Positions 40,933-50,377 of a stretch of DNA of 64,000 nucleotides are shown piece after piece; position 1 is the first letter of the stretch, and the number at the start of each line of letters is the position of its first letter. The stretch spans positions 62,001-126,000 of the forward strand of contig DASUTB010000001.1 in the NCBI GenBank assembly GCA_036374835.1. Reading direction: 5' to 3'. The notes under the pieces are model-generated. The model was given only the letters and a program-made list of their open reading frames with translations, was not told the DNA's origin and did not search any database. Source of the DNA: DASUTB01 sp036374835. GTDB lineage: Bacteria; Actinomycetota; Actinomycetes; Jiangellales; Jiangellaceae. The translations under genes and the position numbers were made by a program.

Positions 40933-43900
40933 CCCGTACCGCACCGCGGAGTTACGGCGGCGGGTACTCGACGCCTGGGCCGATTCCCCGGCGCGGTTCC
41001 GCGAGGACGCCAACGCCGAAGAGGAGCTGGCCCGCGGGGCATACCGCGATCGGGTGATCGTCGAGCTGGCCCAGAACGCCGCCGACGCCGCTGCGCTCGC
41101 CGGCCCGACCGGCCGCCTGCTGTTGCGGTTCGACGGTGCGATGCTCGTGGCGGCGAACACCGGTGCGCCGCTGGATCGCGCCGGAGTCGAGGCACTGTCC
41201 ACGCTTCGCGCGTCGGCCAAGCGGGACGATGTGTCAGGTGTGGTCGGACGGTTCGGCGTCGGCTTCGCCGCGGTGCTCGCCGTGACCGACGTGCCGAGCG
41301 TCGTGTCGCGCGGCGGCGGCGTGCGGTGGTCGCGGGACGAGGCCGCCGCACTCGTCCGGGAGCTCGGGCTCGAGGCGGAGCTTGCTGCTCGCGGTGGAGC
41401 GCTACCGGTGCTTCGCTTACCGTTTCCCGCCTCCGGCGGCGTGCCGGACGGCTTTGACACCGCGGTCCACCTGCCGATGCGCGATCCGACCGCCGGTCGT
41501 CTCGTGGCCGAGCTGCTCGACGAGGTGGACGACGCGCTGCTGCTCGCGCTGCCGAACCTTGGTGAGATCGTCATCGAACGGGACGGCGTCACGCGACGCA
41601 TCACGAGCACCGTTGAGGACTCGACGAGCGCCGCGCGAACGGTCGTCTGCACGGACTCGGTGGACGAAGCAGCGGGCTCGCGGCGGACGAGTACGTCATG
41701 GCGGCTCGTGTCGGCAACGGGCGCCGTCCCGGCGGAGCTGCTCGCCGAACGGCCAACGGAGGAGCGGGGCGGCTGGACGGTGACGGTCGCGGTGCCACGC
41801 GCGGACGGCGGTGCGCCGGCGCCGCTGCCGGACGGATTGCGTCGCGTCGTCCATGCACCCACGCCTACCGAGGATCCGACCGCGCTGCCGGTTCTGGTCC
41901 TGGCCGGCTGGCCGCTCGACTCGTCCCGGCGCCACGTCCAGCCCGGACCGCTCACCGATTTCCTTGCCGCCAGGGTGGCCGACGCGTACTCGACGCTGGT
42001 CCGCGACATGGCGCCTGCGGGGTCGGACGTGCTGCGGCTCGTCCCCGGCCCGATGGCCGCCGGCGTCGTGGACGCGACGCTGCACCGGGCGATCCTCGCC
42101 GAGCTGGCCAGGACGCCGTTCGTTCCGCCGGCCGCTCCCGTGAGTGCCGATGATCACGGGACGCGGCTGCGGCCGGACTCGGCCACGATGATCGACGACG
42201 CGGCGGGAGCGGCCGATCCGGCGGCGCTGTCGGTCGTTGTGCCGAATCTGGCCGATCCCCAATGGTGGCGTTGGGGTGCCCTCGACCGCCTGGGCGCAAG
42301 GCGGGTCCCACTGGTTGACGTGATCGACACGTTGGCCGGCACCGCGGCTGAGCCGCGGCGGTGGCACGACCTGTACGAAGCGCTGCAAGGCGTCGACGCC
42401 GCCGACCTGGCGACGCTGCCGGTTCCGCTGACCGACGGCCGGACCGTGCGCGGCCCCCGCGGTGCCCTACTCCCGGTCGCCGGCGCCACGCCGGACACGC
42501 TCGAGGCACTCGACCTGCGAGTCGTTCATCCGGACGCGGTGCATCCCCTGCTCCGCCGCCTCGGCGCGCGGGAGGCCGAGCCGGCGGCCGTGCTCCGCGA
42601 TGCCGCGGTCCGCGAAGCCGTGGAGCGGCTGGCCGGCGAGACGTCCGACCAGCTCGATACACGCGCCGCGGCGCAGGTGGCCGATGCGGTGCTCGATCTT
42701 GCGGCGGCATCCGGCGTGAGCACCGAGGAGGAGCCGTGGCTGGCCCGCCTGTTGCTTCCCGACGGCACCGGCACCCTGGCCGAAGCGGGAGAACTGTGGA
42801 TGCCCGGGTCGGCGGCCGTGGCCTGGCTGGACGCGGATCCCGCGGAGTGCTGCGTCTCGGACGAGCTGGTCGCGCAGCACGGACCGGAGGTCCTCGAAGC
42901 GGTCGGTGTACAGCGCGGGTTCAGCGTGGCGCGCGCAGCCGATGTGCCGCTGGACCCGGGCGCGAGTGACCTGCCGGATTATGACGTCTGGGTGGACGTG
43001 GCACTCGCCGCCCTTGGCGATCCGGACGGGCCGCCGATCCTGGTCGAGCTGGCCGCGGTGCTGGACCTCGACCTCGTCCGCGATGACGCATGGCCCGCCG
43101 TACTGAACGCGCTCGCGAGTGACGAAGACAGCCATGCCGCCCTCACCGAATCGGTCCTGGCGATACTCGTCGACGGAACGCGGGCCACCGTCCCGTCCTA
43201 CACGTCGTGGTGGATCCGCACGTACGCTCGGATCGACGACCACCCGGTGGGTGAGCTGTGCGCGCCGAACGCCGACGCGGTCGTGGGTGCGTTGCTGCGC
43301 CAGAGCCCGGCCGAGTTGAGTGCAGCCGCCGCGTCCGCGCTCGGACTCGCCGGCACGCTCGACGACCTCATCGCGATGCCGGACGTGTTGCTCAACCGGC
43401 TCGCCGATCCGGACGTACGGCTCCCGGTCACCGAGCTGGGCCAGGTCTACGGCGCGCTGGCCGCTGCGAATCCCGACGTCGTCGGTCCGGACCGGATTCG
43501 GGCGGTGAGCCCGAGCGGGGACACCCACGTTTCCGACGCCGGAAGCGTGGTCGTGATCACGAGCCCGCAATGGCTGCAGCTGAGCCTGCCGGCCGTCGTG
43601 CCCGGCCCGCCCGAGCTCGCCGACGTGCTCGGTGTCGATCGGGCGGAGCAGCGCCATGCCGCGGTTCCAGACACCCCCGGCGCGCCGGCTCCGGTGCCGG
43701 ACGTCGTCGGCCGCGTTGTCCCGGACGCGCCGCGGACCTACGTCGAGCATGAGGATCTGCGGGTCGGCGGTCAGCCGGTGAGCTGGTGGGTGGACACATC
43801 CGGGGCCGTGCACGCGGCGACCTCCGACGGGCTTGCCAGGGCCCTGGCCTGGGTGACCGGGCAGTGGGATATCCGCCTGCTGCTGGCCGAGATCCTGCGA

Positions 43901-43966
43901 GATCCGGGCGCACTCGACATGCTTGTCGCGGAGCATCAGTTTGCGACAAGGCGGGACCAGCTCTGA
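40919..43966 (+). CDS. Sacsin N-terminal ATPase-like (HSP90-type) large protein
   Basis: A 1015-residue protein. Residues 40-110 hold the GHKL ATPase motifs of sacsin/HSP90: VIVELAQNAADAA (Glu and Asn of the N-box) and GVVGRFGVGFAAVLAV (glycine lid). The remaining 900 residues have no repeats I can identify and are Ala/Asp/Val-rich. GHKL proteins use ATP to act as chaperones or molecular switches. It overlaps DUF3027, and together they may form a chaperone-like unit. The substrate is unknown, and the C-terminal half is undescribed as far as I can tell. Confidence 0.82.
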   Translation: METADPYRTAELRRRVLDAWADSPARFREDANAEEELARGAYRDRVIVELAQNAADAAALAGPTGRLLLRFDGAMLVAANTGAPLDRAGVEALSTLRASAKRDDVSGVVGRFGVGFAAVLAVTDVPSVVSRGGGVRWSRDEAAALVRELGLEAELAARGGALPVLRLPFPASGGVPDGFDTAVHLPMRDPTAGRLVAELLDEVDDALLLALPNLGEIVIERDGVTRRITSTVEDSTSAARTVVCTDSVDEAAGSRRTSTSWRLVSATGAVPAELLAERPTEERGGWTVTVAVPRADGGAPAPLPDGLRRVVHAPTPTEDPTALPVLVLAGWPLDSSRRHVQPGPLTDFLAARVADAYSTLVRDMAPAGSDVLRLVPGPMAAGVVDATLHRAILAELARTPFVPPAAPVSADDHGTRLRPDSATMIDDAAGAADPAALSVVVPNLADPQWWRWGALDRLGARRVPLVDVIDTLAGTAAEPRRWHDLYEALQGVDAADLATLPVPLTDGRTVRGPRGALLPVAGATPDTLEALDLRVVHPDAVHPLLRRLGAREAEPAAVLRDAAVREAVERLAGETSDQLDTRAAAQVADAVLDLAAASGVSTEEEPWLARLLLPDGTGTLAEAGELWMPGSAAVAWLDADPAECCVSDELVAQHGPEVLEAVGVQRGFSVARAADVPLDPGASDLPDYDVWVDVALAALGDPDGPPILVELAAVLDLDLVRDDAWPAVLNALASDEDSHAALTESVLAILVDGTRATVPSYTSWWIRTYARIDDHPVGELCAPNADAVVGALLRQSPAELSAAAASALGLAGTLDDLIAMPDVLLNRLADPDVRLPVTELGQVYGALAAANPDVVGPDRIRAVSPSGDTHVSDAGSVVVITSPQWLQLSLPAVVPGPPELADVLGVDRAEQRHAAVPDTPGAPAPVPDVVGRVVPDAPRTYVEHEDLRVGGQPVSWWVDTSGAVHAATSDGLARALAWVTGQWDIRLLLAEILRDPGALDMLVAEHQFATRRDQL

Positions 43967-44017
43967 ACAACCTTGGCGAACTTGTCATATGCCCACCTTC
44001 GGGCCATGCTGACGCAC

Positions 44018-44494
44018 ATGAGTGATGGCTCCTGCCCGCTGTGTAGCGGGGAAGAGTTCGATGAGCAGATGGGCCGGGTGCAGGTATGGGAGGACGAGTA
44101 CTGGCGGTTGACGACGAGCATCGGCCCGGGCGACCCGACACCAGGCTTCTCATATCTCGAGCCGAAGCGGCATATCCAGTCCATCGCTGATCTGGACGGG
44201 TCGGAAGCCATCACCTTCGGACCGGCCATCTCGAAGTGCTGCTCGGCGTTGAAGCAGGCCACCGCAGCCGACGGAATATGGGTGTACGTCTTCGGCGGCC
44301 ATCTCGATCACTTGCATGTCCATCTCGCGCCGCATCGTGAGGGTGACGCGCTCAACGACGCCGTGCTAAAGGGCGAGTTCGTTGAAGAGCCGATGCCGAC
44401 CGGTGTCGTGGCACTGGTCAGCACCGAGTACCCGCCGATTCCGGAGGAGACGCTGCGATCGGTGGCCGAACGCGTCCGCGAACTGCTCAACTAG
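44018..44494 (+). CDS. HIT-like protein
   Basis: A 158-residue protein. SCPLCSGEEF near the start gives CxxC, as in HIT-domain enzymes with a zinc site, and HLDHLHVHLAPH carries the histidine triad-like HxHxH motif. HIT proteins hydrolyse nucleotide phosphoramidates or dinucleotides. This is a diverged member: the spacing around the triad is shifted. ATG at 44006 is an alternative start. It follows the sacsin-type gene by 51 bp and may be co-transcribed. Confidence 0.8.
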   Translation: MSDGSCPLCSGEEFDEQMGRVQVWEDEYWRLTTSIGPGDPTPGFSYLEPKRHIQSIADLDGSEAITFGPAISKCCSALKQATAADGIWVYVFGGHLDHLHVHLAPHREGDALNDAVLKGEFVEEPMPTGVVALVSTEYPPIPEETLRSVAERVRELLN

Positions 44495-44503
44495 CGTTGC
44501 GGG

Positions 44504-46162
44504 CTACTTGGTCTCGAGGTCCCTTAGCCGGAAGCCCCATAGACCGACCGCGAAGAGCCCGACGGCGATTCCGGTGAGCACGAGCACCGGCGTCCAGGCC
44601 ATATCGACGGCGGGCAGCGCCGGGACATGGCCGAACGGCGACAGGTCGAGCGTCCACTCCGGCAAATCGAGAATGGCCGCGAAGCTGCCGATCAAGGCGG
44701 CATACGAGATGAGGATCCACACCAGCGCGGTGGCTCGCGGAACGACCCCGAACAGCGCGACGCCCAAGCCGACCGTCAGCCAGATGGCCGGCAGGTAGGC
44801 GAGGCCCGCACCGAGCAGGCGCGGTAGCACGCTCCCGTCCTCGAGTGCGGCGGCGGCGGTCACCCCCAGGCCGAGCACACCGAGCAGCAGGATCACGGCA
44901 CTGCTCACCATCGCCACAGTGACGTGGCTGGCGACCCAACCCATCCGCGACGTCGCGGTGGCAAGGACCGGCTCGGCCCGCCCGCCGGTCTCCTCGCTGC
45001 GCAGCCGCAGCACGGTTAGAACCGCGTAGACGGAGACCGCGACGGCCATCAGCGAGATGAGCATCGCGAGGAAGGTGTCGATGATGGACGTTCCACCGAA
45101 ATTGTCCAGCAGGTCTTCCATCGCGGAGAACTCCTCGGCGAAGCTCTCCGCCTCACTGACGATCGTCCCGTAGCCGAGGCCGAACAGGAGCAGCGCGATG
45201 CTCCACCACATCGTGGCGCTGCGGTTCAACCGCCAGGCGAGCCCGACCGGGCTGGACAACGACGCCGGCGCCGTCGGTGCTCCGGGGCGGGACCGGATCA
45301 GGCCCGCACCCACGTCGCGGCGCGCATTGAGGCGGTAGCCGATCCCGGCCAGGACGATCGTCAGCGCTACCGAAAGCAGCAGTGGCCACCACCGGTCGTC
45401 GACGTACACCCTGGTCTGCTGCGACCAGCCGATCGGGGAGAGCCACGACAGCGTGCTGCTCGGATCTTGGCCGGCATCTCCGGCCGCACGCAGGAAGTAG
45501 GCCAGTGCCAGCGCCGCGCCGGCCAGCCCGCCGGAGCCACGGCCGTGCTCGCTGATCTGGACGGTAACGGCCGTAACGCCCACGAATACGATGCCGATCG
45601 CGGCCAGCGCGGCGCCGAACAGCCAGGACGACTCCTGACCCACGTTCTCGAGGCCGAGTGAGCCGAGGCCGAGCGCCACTAGCGCACCGAGCACGATGTG
45701 GGCACCGGCTATGACGATCATGGCTGCGGTGAGGCTCGCGTGCCGGCCCACGACACCGGCGCGCACGAGTTCGGCGCGTCCGGTCTCCTCCTCGGCACGG
45801 GTGTGCCGCACCACCAGCAGGATGCTCATGAGCCCGACGAAGACGGCGATCCAGGACAGGTACTCGTGGGCGATCATGGCGCCGAACGTGTAGTCATCGA
45901 GCCCGTAGCCGGGGCCGCTGACCACGCGCAGACCCGGGTTGTTCATCAGGTCGGCGCGGGCCGCCAAGTCGGCGTCGTCGAGGTAGATGTCGGGAAGCGA
46001 CGCGACTGATCCGATGGTGAACAAGCCGATGGCGCCGATCCACACCGGCAGCCGCACGCGGTCCCGACGCAGGATGAACCGGATGAGTGTGCCGGTTCCG
46101 GCCAGTGTGCTCCGGCCACCCGACTCCGCGGCTCGTACCGGAGCGGTTGCGGTCGCTGTCAT
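44504..46162 (-). CDS. ABC exporter permease
   Basis: A 552-residue membrane protein with about twelve hydrophobic segments in two similar halves (IRFILRRDRVRLPVWIGAIGLF at the start and LAWRLNRSATMWWSIALLLF near residue 300), typical of polyketide-antibiotic type ABC permeases. It overlaps the ATPase gene by 4 bp. The pair probably exports an antibiotic-like or lipid compound. It converges on the HIT-like gene. Confidence 0.88.
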   Translation of the reverse strand: MTATATAPVRAAESGGRSTLAGTGTLIRFILRRDRVRLPVWIGAIGLFTIGSVASLPDIYLDDADLAARADLMNNPGLRVVSGPGYGLDDYTFGAMIAHEYLSWIAVFVGLMSILLVVRHTRAEEETGRAELVRAGVVGRHASLTAAMIVIAGAHIVLGALVALGLGSLGLENVGQESSWLFGAALAAIGIVFVGVTAVTVQISEHGRGSGGLAGAALALAYFLRAAGDAGQDPSSTLSWLSPIGWSQQTRVYVDDRWWPLLLSVALTIVLAGIGYRLNARRDVGAGLIRSRPGAPTAPASLSSPVGLAWRLNRSATMWWSIALLLFGLGYGTIVSEAESFAEEFSAMEDLLDNFGGTSIIDTFLAMLISLMAVAVSVYAVLTVLRLRSEETGGRAEPVLATATSRMGWVASHVTVAMVSSAVILLLGVLGLGVTAAAALEDGSVLPRLLGAGLAYLPAIWLTVGLGVALFGVVPRATALVWILISYAALIGSFAAILDLPEWTLDLSPFGHVPALPAVDMAWTPVLVLTGIAVGLFAVGLWGFRLRDLETK

Positions 46163-47073
46163 CGGTCGGCTCCGTTACCGTTCGCGGCGACTTCGTCGCC
46201 GTAGTGACGCAGCATGAGCTCCTCGAGTGTCGGCGGGTGGCTCGTGAGCGCCCGGACGCCGAACGTGGTCAGGTGCCGGACGGCCGCGTCGAGGTGTTCG
46301 CCGTCGACCGCGAAGCGGACGCTGCCGTCGGCGACCTGGACGTTGTGAATGCCGGCGAGCGCTTCAAGTCCGGTGACCGGAGTGGCCGTCTGCGCTTCGA
46401 TCGTCGTTCGGGTGAGGTGGCGCATCTCGGTCAGGCTGCCGGACTGGACGATCTTGCCGAGCCGGATGATGGAGATCGTGTCCGCAAGCTTCTCGACCTG
46501 GGCGAGAATGTGGCTGGACAGCAGGATCGTCTTGCCGACGCGTTTGGCCTCATGCACGACGTCCTGGAAGACGACCTCCATCAGCGGGTCGAGGCCGGCG
46601 GTCGGCTCGTCCAACAGGAGCAGCTCGGCGTCCGACGCGAGCGCTGCGACCAATGCCACCTTCTGCCGGTTGCCCTTGGAGTAGGTGCGGCCTTTCTTGG
46701 TGGGGTCGAGGTCGAACCGCTCGATAAGATCGTCGCGGCGCGCCTTGTCGAGCCCACCACGCAAACGGGCGAGCAGGTCGATGGACTCACCGCCGGTCAG
46801 GTTGGGCCAGAGCTCGACGTCGCCCGGCACATAGGCGAGCCTGCGGTGGAGTGCGACCGCGTCGTCCCACGGATCTGCGCCGAGCATCTCGGCGGAGCCG
46901 GAATCGGCGCGCAACAGCCCGAGCAGAACTCGAATGGTGGTGGACTTGCCGGCGCCGTTGGGGCCGAGGAAGCCATGGACCTCACCGGTCCGTACGGTCA
47001 GGTCGAGCCCGTCGAGGGCGCGCGTTGCCCCGAACGTCTTGACGAGCCCGGACGTCGCTATCGCACTGGTCAT
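46159..47073 (-). CDS. ABC transporter ATP-binding protein
   Basis: A 304-residue ATPase: Walker A GPNGAGKST, Walker B LLLLDEPTAGLDPL and H-loop SSHILAQVE. The signature is YSKGNRQKVALVAAL instead of LSGGQ, a known variant in antibiotic-export ATPases. The C-terminal 90 residues form an accessory domain. The ATG at 47073 gives MTSAIATSGLVKTFG. It heads a two-gene operon with the permease. An 8-bp palindrome TTCATGAA lies 20 bp upstream, and no regulator gene is adjacent. Confidence 0.92.
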   Translation of the reverse strand: MTSAIATSGLVKTFGATRALDGLDLTVRTGEVHGFLGPNGAGKSTTIRVLLGLLRADSGSAEMLGADPWDDAVALHRRLAYVPGDVELWPNLTGGESIDLLARLRGGLDKARRDDLIERFDLDPTKKGRTYSKGNRQKVALVAALASDAELLLLDEPTAGLDPLMEVVFQDVVHEAKRVGKTILLSSHILAQVEKLADTISIIRLGKIVQSGSLTEMRHLTRTTIEAQTATPVTGLEALAGIHNVQVADGSVRFAVDGEHLDAAVRHLTTFGVRALTSHPPTLEELMLRHYGDEVAANGNGADR

Positions 47074-47244
47074 GCGATCGACCGTAACACATTTCATGAA
47101 TTTGTGAATAGCGTTTTCGTCGAGGTTGTCGCAGACCTCGCTTTTGGTATTAGTTGCACATGATTAACATAACGGCGTGACGTGCTGGCAGTCCGATTTG
47201 CGGCGATGGCCGGAAGTGCCGGGGCGACATAAGGCGGTCCGGGC

Positions 47245-48105
47245 ATGACATACCTCGTGTTCGGCGCCACAGGTCTGTTGGGACGGCACGTCTCGCGCCT
47301 ACTCGCGTGGAGGAGCGTTCCGCGCATCCTCTTCGGGTACTCGGGGGCGTCCGGAAACGCACGCGTGAGCCGGATCGACATCCGTGACCCACACGCCGTG
47401 GAGACCGCGATACGGCGTGCCGCACCACGCGTCGTCATCAACGCCGCGTACGACAAGGCGGATTGGCGCACCACCGCCGTCGGGCCGGCGAACCTGGCCA
47501 GGGCGTGCGAGCGGCACGGAGCACGGCTGGTGCACATCTCGAGCGATGCGGTCTTCTCCGGCCGTGAACCGTCCTACGACGAGGGCAGCGTGCCTGATCC
47601 GGTCAGTAGGTACGGTGCGGCCAAAGCCGCAGCCGAGACCGCGGTCGCGATGGTCGACAACGCCGTCATCGTCCGAACGTCGTGGCTCGTCGGAGATGGG
47701 ATCGCCCCGTTGCAGCGAGCGGCCGGTGCGACATCGTGGTTCGACGGCGGTCGAATCTCGCCGTTCGAGAAGTATGTCCGGGGCGTCGCGGCCGGTGGCA
47801 CGAACGGCGCCCTCTACGTCGACGATATCGCGATGCCGCTGCACGCGGCCGATCTGGCCACTGCCGTTCTGGAGATCGCCGGCCAGGACTTCACGGGGAC
47901 GATCAACGTCGCGGGCCGCGAGCCGATGAGCCGCCACGAGCTCGCCGCGGCATATGCCGGCTGGGCCGGCGTCGATCCCGCCGCGCTGCCCCGTGGCCGT
48001 CGGTACGGCGACGGCGGGCCGGTTGCCGTGCGGCTCGACAGTTCGATGGCCGGGCGTGTTCTGCGCACCCGGATCAGACCGATCGACGAGGTGTATCGCG
48101 GCTGA
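47245..48105 (+). CDS. RmlD-like NAD(P)-dependent sugar reductase family protein
   Basis: A 286-residue extended SDR protein with GATGLLGRH (nucleotide-binding Rossmann motif), VVINAAYDKADW, and YGAAKAAAE with the catalytic Tyr and Lys. This resembles dTDP-4-dehydrorhamnose reductase, which makes dTDP-L-rhamnose for the cell wall. The rest of the rhamnose pathway is not nearby, so the true substrate is uncertain. It is divergent from the ABC exporter and stands alone. Confidence 0.82.
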   Translation: MTYLVFGATGLLGRHVSRLLAWRSVPRILFGYSGASGNARVSRIDIRDPHAVETAIRRAAPRVVINAAYDKADWRTTAVGPANLARACERHGARLVHISSDAVFSGREPSYDEGSVPDPVSRYGAAKAAAETAVAMVDNAVIVRTSWLVGDGIAPLQRAAGATSWFDGGRISPFEKYVRGVAAGGTNGALYVDDIAMPLHAADLATAVLEIAGQDFTGTINVAGREPMSRHELAAAYAGWAGVDPAALPRGRRYGDGGPVAVRLDSSMAGRVLRTRIRPIDEVYRG

Positions 48106-48199
48106 ATGTGGCGTTTGCCCCGTCCCGCACGCTTGCGCGCTGGACGTGGATGGGTGCCTCGATCGGCAGATGTCGCGATAGCCAGATAACCTCGTGGGT

Positions 48200-49390
48200 A
48201 TGGGGAGGCGCCAGAACGATTCGGCTCGCCAGCCGGACGTCCGTCCGCTCGATGTGGACGGGGTGCGGACGGTTGCGATCGTCACCGTCGGTTGGGGTGT
48301 CGCATTCGTAGTGCTCGCGTTACGCCAGGGTCAGCTCAACGACGCCGGTCGGGGCTGGTGGCTCTGGACCTGCCTGGCCGGTGTCGGGCTCGGCCTGCTC
48401 GGGCTGGAGTACTGCCGCAGGCGCCGTGACGCGATCGCTCAGGCGGCGCTCGAGGCCGAGGCCGGGGTCGACGAGTTCGACGACGATCGCATCGGGGACT
48501 GGAGCCGGCTCCCACCCGAGGAAGAGCTTGACGCCGCTGACGAGCACCCACGCGCCGACCAGCCGGCCGCGGGCGACCATCTGACTCAGCCGTACCGGCC
48601 CGCCGGGCAACAGCCCGGGTACCCGACCGGCGACATGCCCGTCGTGCCGAGCCAGCCGGCTGCGCCCAGCGCCGGGCAGGCCGGCCCCCCGGCCCATGCG
48701 CAGGGCCGGCACTCCTACCCCGGGTCACAACCGGCGCCGCAACATGCCAAACCGCGCCCGTCCGAACCGGCGCCGCCCCCGCCGCGATACCGCGAGCCGG
48801 CGCCGCAACAACCGGTCGAGCGGCCACGGCAGGAGCCGACTCGGCCGTCGGCACCGCAGCAGCAACCGTCGATGCCGACCGGCGGCGTGCCGTCGCGGCC
48901 GGCACAACGTCCTGCGCCGCCGCAGCAGCCCGCGCAGCCCCCGGCGCGGCCGGCGCCGACACCACCGCCGCAAAGTCGACCACAGCCTCCGCCCTCTCCG
49001 CCTCAGCAGGCGCCGCAGCCGCCGTCGCGCGAGCCCGAGGCACCGCCGCCCGATCCGTACTCCACCGGTGCCGGCTGGTACGACTCGGCCGCCGGATACT
49101 CCCCGGATGCCGACCGAGCACGTGCACATCCGCGTGACCGCAGGCCGCAGGCTCCTCGAGCGCCCTCCGCCGAGTCGCCGTCGACCGGACCGGAGCGCCC
49201 CAGGCGTCGCCCGCTCGAAGACAGTGAGTTCTTCGGAGACGACTCCAGCGCACCACCGCCCAACTCGACCGCGGAGTTCTTGCTCGCGGACCTCGAGGAC
49301 GACGACGAGTCGCCGCCGCCCCCGGCTAGTCACGACCGGGACGCACCGGGTGACGAGTACGGCAACCGCCGGGCACGCCGCTCCCGCTAG
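48200..49390 (+). CDS. DUF2530 membrane protein with long proline-rich tail
   Basis: A 396-residue protein. The first 90 residues match DUF2530 with two membrane segments (VAIVTVGWGVAFVVLAL and WTCLAGVGLGLLGLEYC) and a basic CRRRR stop-transfer. Residues 95-396 are low-complexity, rich in Pro, Gln, Ala and Arg (PPRYREPAPQQP and similar), with acidic stretches (FDDDR, LEDDDES). The usual DUF2530 protein is about 90 residues, so the tail is an unusual extension, likely cytoplasmic and disordered. TAACCT (48187-48192) is 7 nt before the ATG. Confidence 0.8.
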   Translation: MGRRQNDSARQPDVRPLDVDGVRTVAIVTVGWGVAFVVLALRQGQLNDAGRGWWLWTCLAGVGLGLLGLEYCRRRRDAIAQAALEAEAGVDEFDDDRIGDWSRLPPEEELDAADEHPRADQPAAGDHLTQPYRPAGQQPGYPTGDMPVVPSQPAAPSAGQAGPPAHAQGRHSYPGSQPAPQHAKPRPSEPAPPPPRYREPAPQQPVERPRQEPTRPSAPQQQPSMPTGGVPSRPAQRPAPPQQPAQPPARPAPTPPPQSRPQPPPSPPQQAPQPPSREPEAPPPDPYSTGAGWYDSAAGYSPDADRARAHPRDRRPQAPRAPSAESPSTGPERPRRRPLEDSEFFGDDSSAPPPNSTAEFLLADLEDDDESPPPPASHDRDAPGDEYGNRRARRSR

Positions 49391-49435
49391 AGGTGCGAGC
49401 AGATCTACGCGCCGATAGTCGTTTCGCCGGAGCGA

Positions 49436-50377
49436 TCAGAGATCTCCCCGTGCACGGGCGTGCTGGACGTAGAAGCGGAACGTCTCCGAGGATGTCTTGC
49501 GCGGGAGGTACCCGAACTCTTCCTTGAGGCGTTTGTTGCTCAGCACCGGACGGTAACGCAGAAAGTTGACCTGCTCCGGGCCGTAGCGGCCGAGGCGTAA
49601 CAGCCGGCCTGCTTGCAGCGCCGCGCGGACCAGTCCGGCGGGCAGTGCGCGTACGGGCTTGCCGAGCACGTCGGCGATCTCGTAGACGGTGAGTGCGCCG
49701 TCGCCGGCCATGTTGTAGATGCCGGTGCGGTCCTCGCGGATTCCGAACCTCATCGCGTCGACGACGTCTTGGTCCCAGACGAACACGAACGGCGAGTCGC
49801 TGCCACGGATCGCCAGCACACGCTTGCCGGTGAACAGCTGCGTGATCAGGTTGCGGGTGCCGGAGCCGAGGATCGTGCCGGGCCGGAAGATCAGTTGCTG
49901 CAGCTGCGGGTGCTCGTGCCGATATTCGGCGAGCATCTCCTCGATCTGCCGCTTGTGATCTGAGTAGGGGAACTCGGGGTTGCCGCGGAGTTCGTCGGTC
50001 TCACTGATCCACGCGGGGTTGTCCGGGTGGTAGCCGTACGCCGCTCCGGAGCTGGTCACCGTCACGTGCCGAACGCCCGAGCGTACACAGGAGTCGAGCA
50101 CGTTACGGGTGCCGTTGACGTCGATGTCGAAGCCCTGGGCCCGGGCTCCCGTGGTGTCCAGCACGGAGGCCAGGTGCACCACATGCGTGACACGCTCGGC
50201 CGTCATTAGCGCTTCGAGTGAGGGGTCACGGATGTCCTGCACATGAACCGCGAAGCCGAGGTCGTCGCGGCCGCGGATGTCGGTTCCGACGACGGTATGG
50301 TCCTGCGCCAGCCGCCGGCCGAGCAGGCTGCCGACGTACCCGGAAGCGCCAGTGATCAAGATTCGCTTGCCGGTCAC
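49436..50377 (-). CDS. NAD-dependent epimerase/dehydratase family protein
   Basis: A 313-residue extended SDR: LITGASGYVGSLLGRRL (Rossmann), VVHLASVLD, TSSGAAYGYHP and YSDHKRQIEEML, where the YxxxK is YSDHK. This class oxidises or epimerises sugars or lipids. It is the last gene of a three-gene operon with a BASS transporter and a flavin monooxygenase. The GTG overlaps the upstream stop codon (GTGA). The operon context suggests catabolism or modification of a hydrophobic compound. Confidence 0.9.
   Translation of the reverse strand: MTGKRILITGASGYVGSLLGRRLAQDHTVVGTDIRGRDDLGFAVHVQDIRDPSLEALMTAERVTHVVHLASVLDTTGARAQGFDIDVNGTRNVLDSCVRSGVRHVTVTSSGAAYGYHPDNPAWISETDELRGNPEFPYSDHKRQIEEMLAEYRHEHPQLQQLIFRPGTILGSGTRNLITQLFTGKRVLAIRGSDSPFVFVWDQDVVDAMRFGIREDRTGIYNMAGDGALTVYEIADVLGKPVRALPAGLVRAALQAGRLLRLGRYGPEQVNFLRYRPVLSNKRLKEEFGYLPRKTSSETFRFYVQHARARGDL

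Noticed and set aside
39736..42009. 757-residue minus-strand open frame
   Set aside because: It is a Ser/Arg/Thr-rich shadow of DUF3027 and the sacsin-type gene, whose motifs are on the plus strand.
48600..49330. Proline-rich coding repeats as a CRISPR or tandem repeat array
   Set aside because: The repetition is at the codon and amino-acid level without regular spacing or conserved spacers.
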